Of a DNA stretch of 64,000 bases, positions 61,208-64,000 are shown one piece after another. The notes beneath the pieces are model-generated. The model searched no databases, was not told where the DNA came from, and saw only the letters and a list, made by a program, of their open reading frames with translations. Source of the stretch: Hydractinia symbiolongicarpus (Eukaryota; Cnidaria; Hydrozoa; Anthoathecata; Hydractiniidae); NCBI RefSeq assembly GCF_029227915.1, contig NC_079884.1, positions 248,001-312,000 on the forward strand. Reading direction: 5' to 3'. Every line of letters begins with the position of its first letter. Position 1 is the first letter of the stretch. A program made the translations under genes and the position numbers.

Positions 61208-64000
61208 GAAAATATTGATCTTGAAAGTCTAAAGTAAAATTTGATTTATTTAAATTACATATTTATTTTAGTGAAACCTGTTGTGAAATTTGTTAGTGAA
61301 TTTCAAAAATTCTTTAATGTCATTATTTCTTTGAATGAGGTAATAAATTGTGCTTTACTCCCTGACAATTTTAATTCTGAAGTTGTGAAGTAAGTCACAG
61401 ATTTTTATGGATACAAACGAATATGCATGTTTGCTTACTACTCTTTTGATGAGTTCAATTTAATGTGTCCTACACCTTATGACATGCTTCTCACAGTGAG
61501 TAGCTGAAATCTTTTATGTATGACTAGCTATAAAAAAATAGTCATTAAATGTTAAAGGAACTAAACTGTAATTAACTACACACACTATTTTAATTAAATG
61601 AACTGTGATTAACCAACAGTTCATTTAAAACAGAAGCAAAATGAAAATCATGAGGCTGTAAACAGTCAGAGTGTTAAGGTCATATTTATAATGAAAGATA
61701 TAGTAAAAAACATTTGTATCCATAAACCAATTAGTTAAAGGGAACTATAAAGTGACTCCAATTTAATTAGTTGTTGTACGGCTCTGACCGACCCTAACTT
61801 TCATGAAAACAAAAAAAAAATATCAAGCAAAAAAGTTTTAAAGAAAAAAACATGAAAAAAACAACATTTTCTCATCCCATCTCGTGAAAATATAATGAGC
61901 ATAGAAGATATTAATGATGTTATTTTTTGTTGGTTGAATGTCCATCTACAATTATAGTAAACAAGGTAAATCAATAACGTTGCTTTAGGACCACAGACCA
62001 CAGGACCATTGGTAAGGCCACTGGAAGTTTATTCTTTGTTCATGGTAATTTGTAGCGATAAAACTAAAATGCATAGTGCGCTAATTTTGTAATCACAAAA
62101 ATACTTACGTGGTTAAACAGAAGTTTAAATTATTATGTGATTTATAACAAAAATTAGCTACTTTCGCTAAAGTAGTTATAATATACAAGTGAAAAACAAC
62201 ACAGATTATTGCCGTAACACCCTCCATCGTTATGATTAATATGTTTAAAATCACGCTAGCTAAACTGAAATACAGCAAATACCATTTAGGAAAAATAATT
62301 AAAACAAGATAGAATACGCTTGTTGTAACACCCTCCTCCGTTATGAATTTAAAAAAAAATGATTTTAACGCTGCGAAAGACTTTAAATATTCTCAACTAA
62401 ACAACCATAGTCCGAAAAAGAATTTGCACTTAAATTTAGATTTTCCTATAAAACTGCGCAAAAAAAAATAAAAGAACACTAAAATTGTTTGTTTTATTAT
62501 TCTAAGTAGAAGAAGTAGTATTATTTTAGTAGTATTATTTTAAGTAGGAGAAGCTGCATAACTTTTGAAACAGCGCATTTATTTTGCTAACTGACCGACC
62601 GTAAGTACTATCAACTTCGCCCGTAGAGCAACTAATTAAATTGGAATCGCCTAAGAACAGTTAGAAACAGTTATTGCCACCTTAAAATTCTTTTTTCACC
62701 TGGTACCTAGAAAAAAAGCTAGTTAGGTAGCTGCAAAAACAAATTTAAATTTTTCTGAAACAGCTGCTTTGAGAAATCTTGCTACAGTGAATTCAACCTT
62801 CTCGGCCATTGAGCACCTTTCACTTTCACTGAATATACACCTGATTTCTTCATTTCATTTCATTTATTTTTTATTTTTTACAAAAGGAGTTTCACTTTCG
62901 TTTTGTGTACACCTTTCGCCATGTTTTCTTCCCATCTGAAATCACTCTTAGCCAAACCATTATCTTCTTCCAGGCTAAACCCATATGACCCATGATTTTA
63001 TAATCTTGTGACTGTAAATCAAAAAAACAGAGCACCTAAATGTTTTTTGGCATGTCATTGATTGCTTGTTTTAATGTGTTAGAAATCAGCACCCTTATAA
63101 AATCCCGAACCCTGCAATAAAAACTTTGCAGCGCCACTCCAAGTATGAAGGGTGTTATGACATACATATTCTGCCGCGATTCTTTTTTCATATATTACAT
63201 TTAAAGTTAACTAGGGATCTAAATTCTAGACTACAGGAATACCAGTAGTAGTAGTGTAGTAGTATAATCACTTTCTGTGCTTATTTCTTTTTTGTTTTTT
63301 CTCAATTTTAAACTTTGCTTGAAAAAGAATTTTGATAAAAACAACCTGTAAAAATTGCACATACAAAAAAATTTCACTTGCAATAAATTGTTTGTCATAG
63401 CAGATTTAAATTGAACCACAAAATTGCAGCACATGAACTGAGATTTTGAAATGAAAATGTACCTTCATTATCCACAATAAGTAGCTATATAGCTATAGCT
63501 AGCCTGTTCTGCCCAGAATGCAAAAATAGCCTGTTTATAAACTGGACAGACGGTTTATGTACGCATGGCCTGATTATGTTTTTTTGCCCTGATAGTGATT
63601 GTGGTGACCGGAATATGAACGCTAATATAATGGCTGGCCAGGCAGGCTGTGATTGGCATTTTCTTCGAACTTTTCTGAATGAAACATTGACTAGGCATGG
63701 TGAAAGAAAAAAGTCTCGACATGATTTTTCTCAGCAGGATAAAACACTATTGAAAACTAGCAAAAAAAAGTCACAACATAATTCTTAGTCTAAACTCCTC
63801 TTGTGAGTACATTTCACCATATATTTTGAAGTAACTAAATTTCACGGAACTAGATTTTGCGGATGGGTGATATCATTTTTATTTTTCGCAGGAATTAAAT
63901 TCTGGGGATGGTCATTATGGTCAGTACTGGAATAAGGCCACCTAACATCATGGACCGCGTCTCATGTGTGTCGCGCACAACTTGCGGTGCTATCACAATA
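61208..64000 (+). repeat. 2.8 kb dispersed repeat, copy 2, runs off the window
   Basis: Same orientation and order as 10224-13047, with a few percent difference made of single-base changes and short indels (for instance loss of GAGTTCGGTCG near 62278). The copy continues past the last base, so its true length is unknown. It includes the second copy of the small cysteine-rich frame. Confidence 0.9.
63576..63788 (+). CDS. Small zinc-ribbon-like reading frame, copy 2
   Basis: 70 residues, identical to the frame at 12619-12837 except for loss of two residues before the KKKSQHNS end. The upstream CPEC-containing extension is also kept. Same caution applies: it may be a relic and not an expressed gene. 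Confidence 0.35.
   Translation: MFFCPDSDCGDRNMNANIMAGQAGCDWHFLRTFLNETLTRHGERKKSRHDFSQQDKTLLKTSKKKSQHNS

Overview
The window is AT-rich metazoan nuclear DNA. Genes are split by GT-AG introns, intergenic space and introns are full of decayed transposons, and nothing looks prokaryotic. The conserved genes (ciliary NPHP4, mitochondrial PTCD3), an ARM-repeat protein of the kind fused to TIR domains in marine invertebrates, and the RTE, L2/CR1, hAT and Harbinger element types fit an aquatic invertebrate. My guess is a cnidarian, but that is an inference and not a firm assignment.

Layout. (1) 294-20393, minus strand: PTCD3 (mS39, mitochondrial small-subunit PPR protein), 12 phase-consistent exons found, with the start at 20393 and the 3' end off the left edge. 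Its introns hold a DNA transposon that itself contains an RTE-type LINE, a TTAA-flanked element, one copy of a 2.8 kb duplicated repeat, a 5-bp-TSD element, an L2/CR1-type LINE and a 30-bp minisatellite. (2) 20.4-26.9 kb: gene-free spacer with three terminal-inverted-repeat elements, one carrying a 53-bp tandem array and one a perfect 21-bp hairpin. (3) 26981-43146, plus strand: a complete 33-exon NPHP4 (1,412 residues predicted; human is about 1,426). Its introns carry two MITEs, an 18-bp tandem array, a probable GC-AG intron and a 646-base (TTG)n tract. (4) 43954-46218: a three-exon small gene (94 residues) of unknown function. (5) 46.2-55.6 kb: a hAT/ZMYM-type transposase with a frameshift and a 61-bp near-perfect palindrome, a pogo-type MITE, a 2.45 kb hAT-like element and an ATCGTTTCA-rich foldback element. 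(6) 56112-58398, plus strand: first four exons of an ARM-repeat protein with an N-myristoylation-like start, 3' end not found. (7) 58.7-60.7 kb: a Harbinger transposon with a degenerate transposase and a second MITE nested in it. (8) 61208-64000: the second copy of the 2.8 kb repeat.

The two conserved genes are unrelated in function: one serves the ciliary transition zone, the other the mitoribosome. They are transcribed divergently, with starts about 6.6 kb apart. No operon, CRISPR, tRNA or rRNA was seen. The most distinctive signals are four elements with CAG-type termini and 5-bp target duplications, the unrecognised three-exon gene, and the truncated ARM gene.
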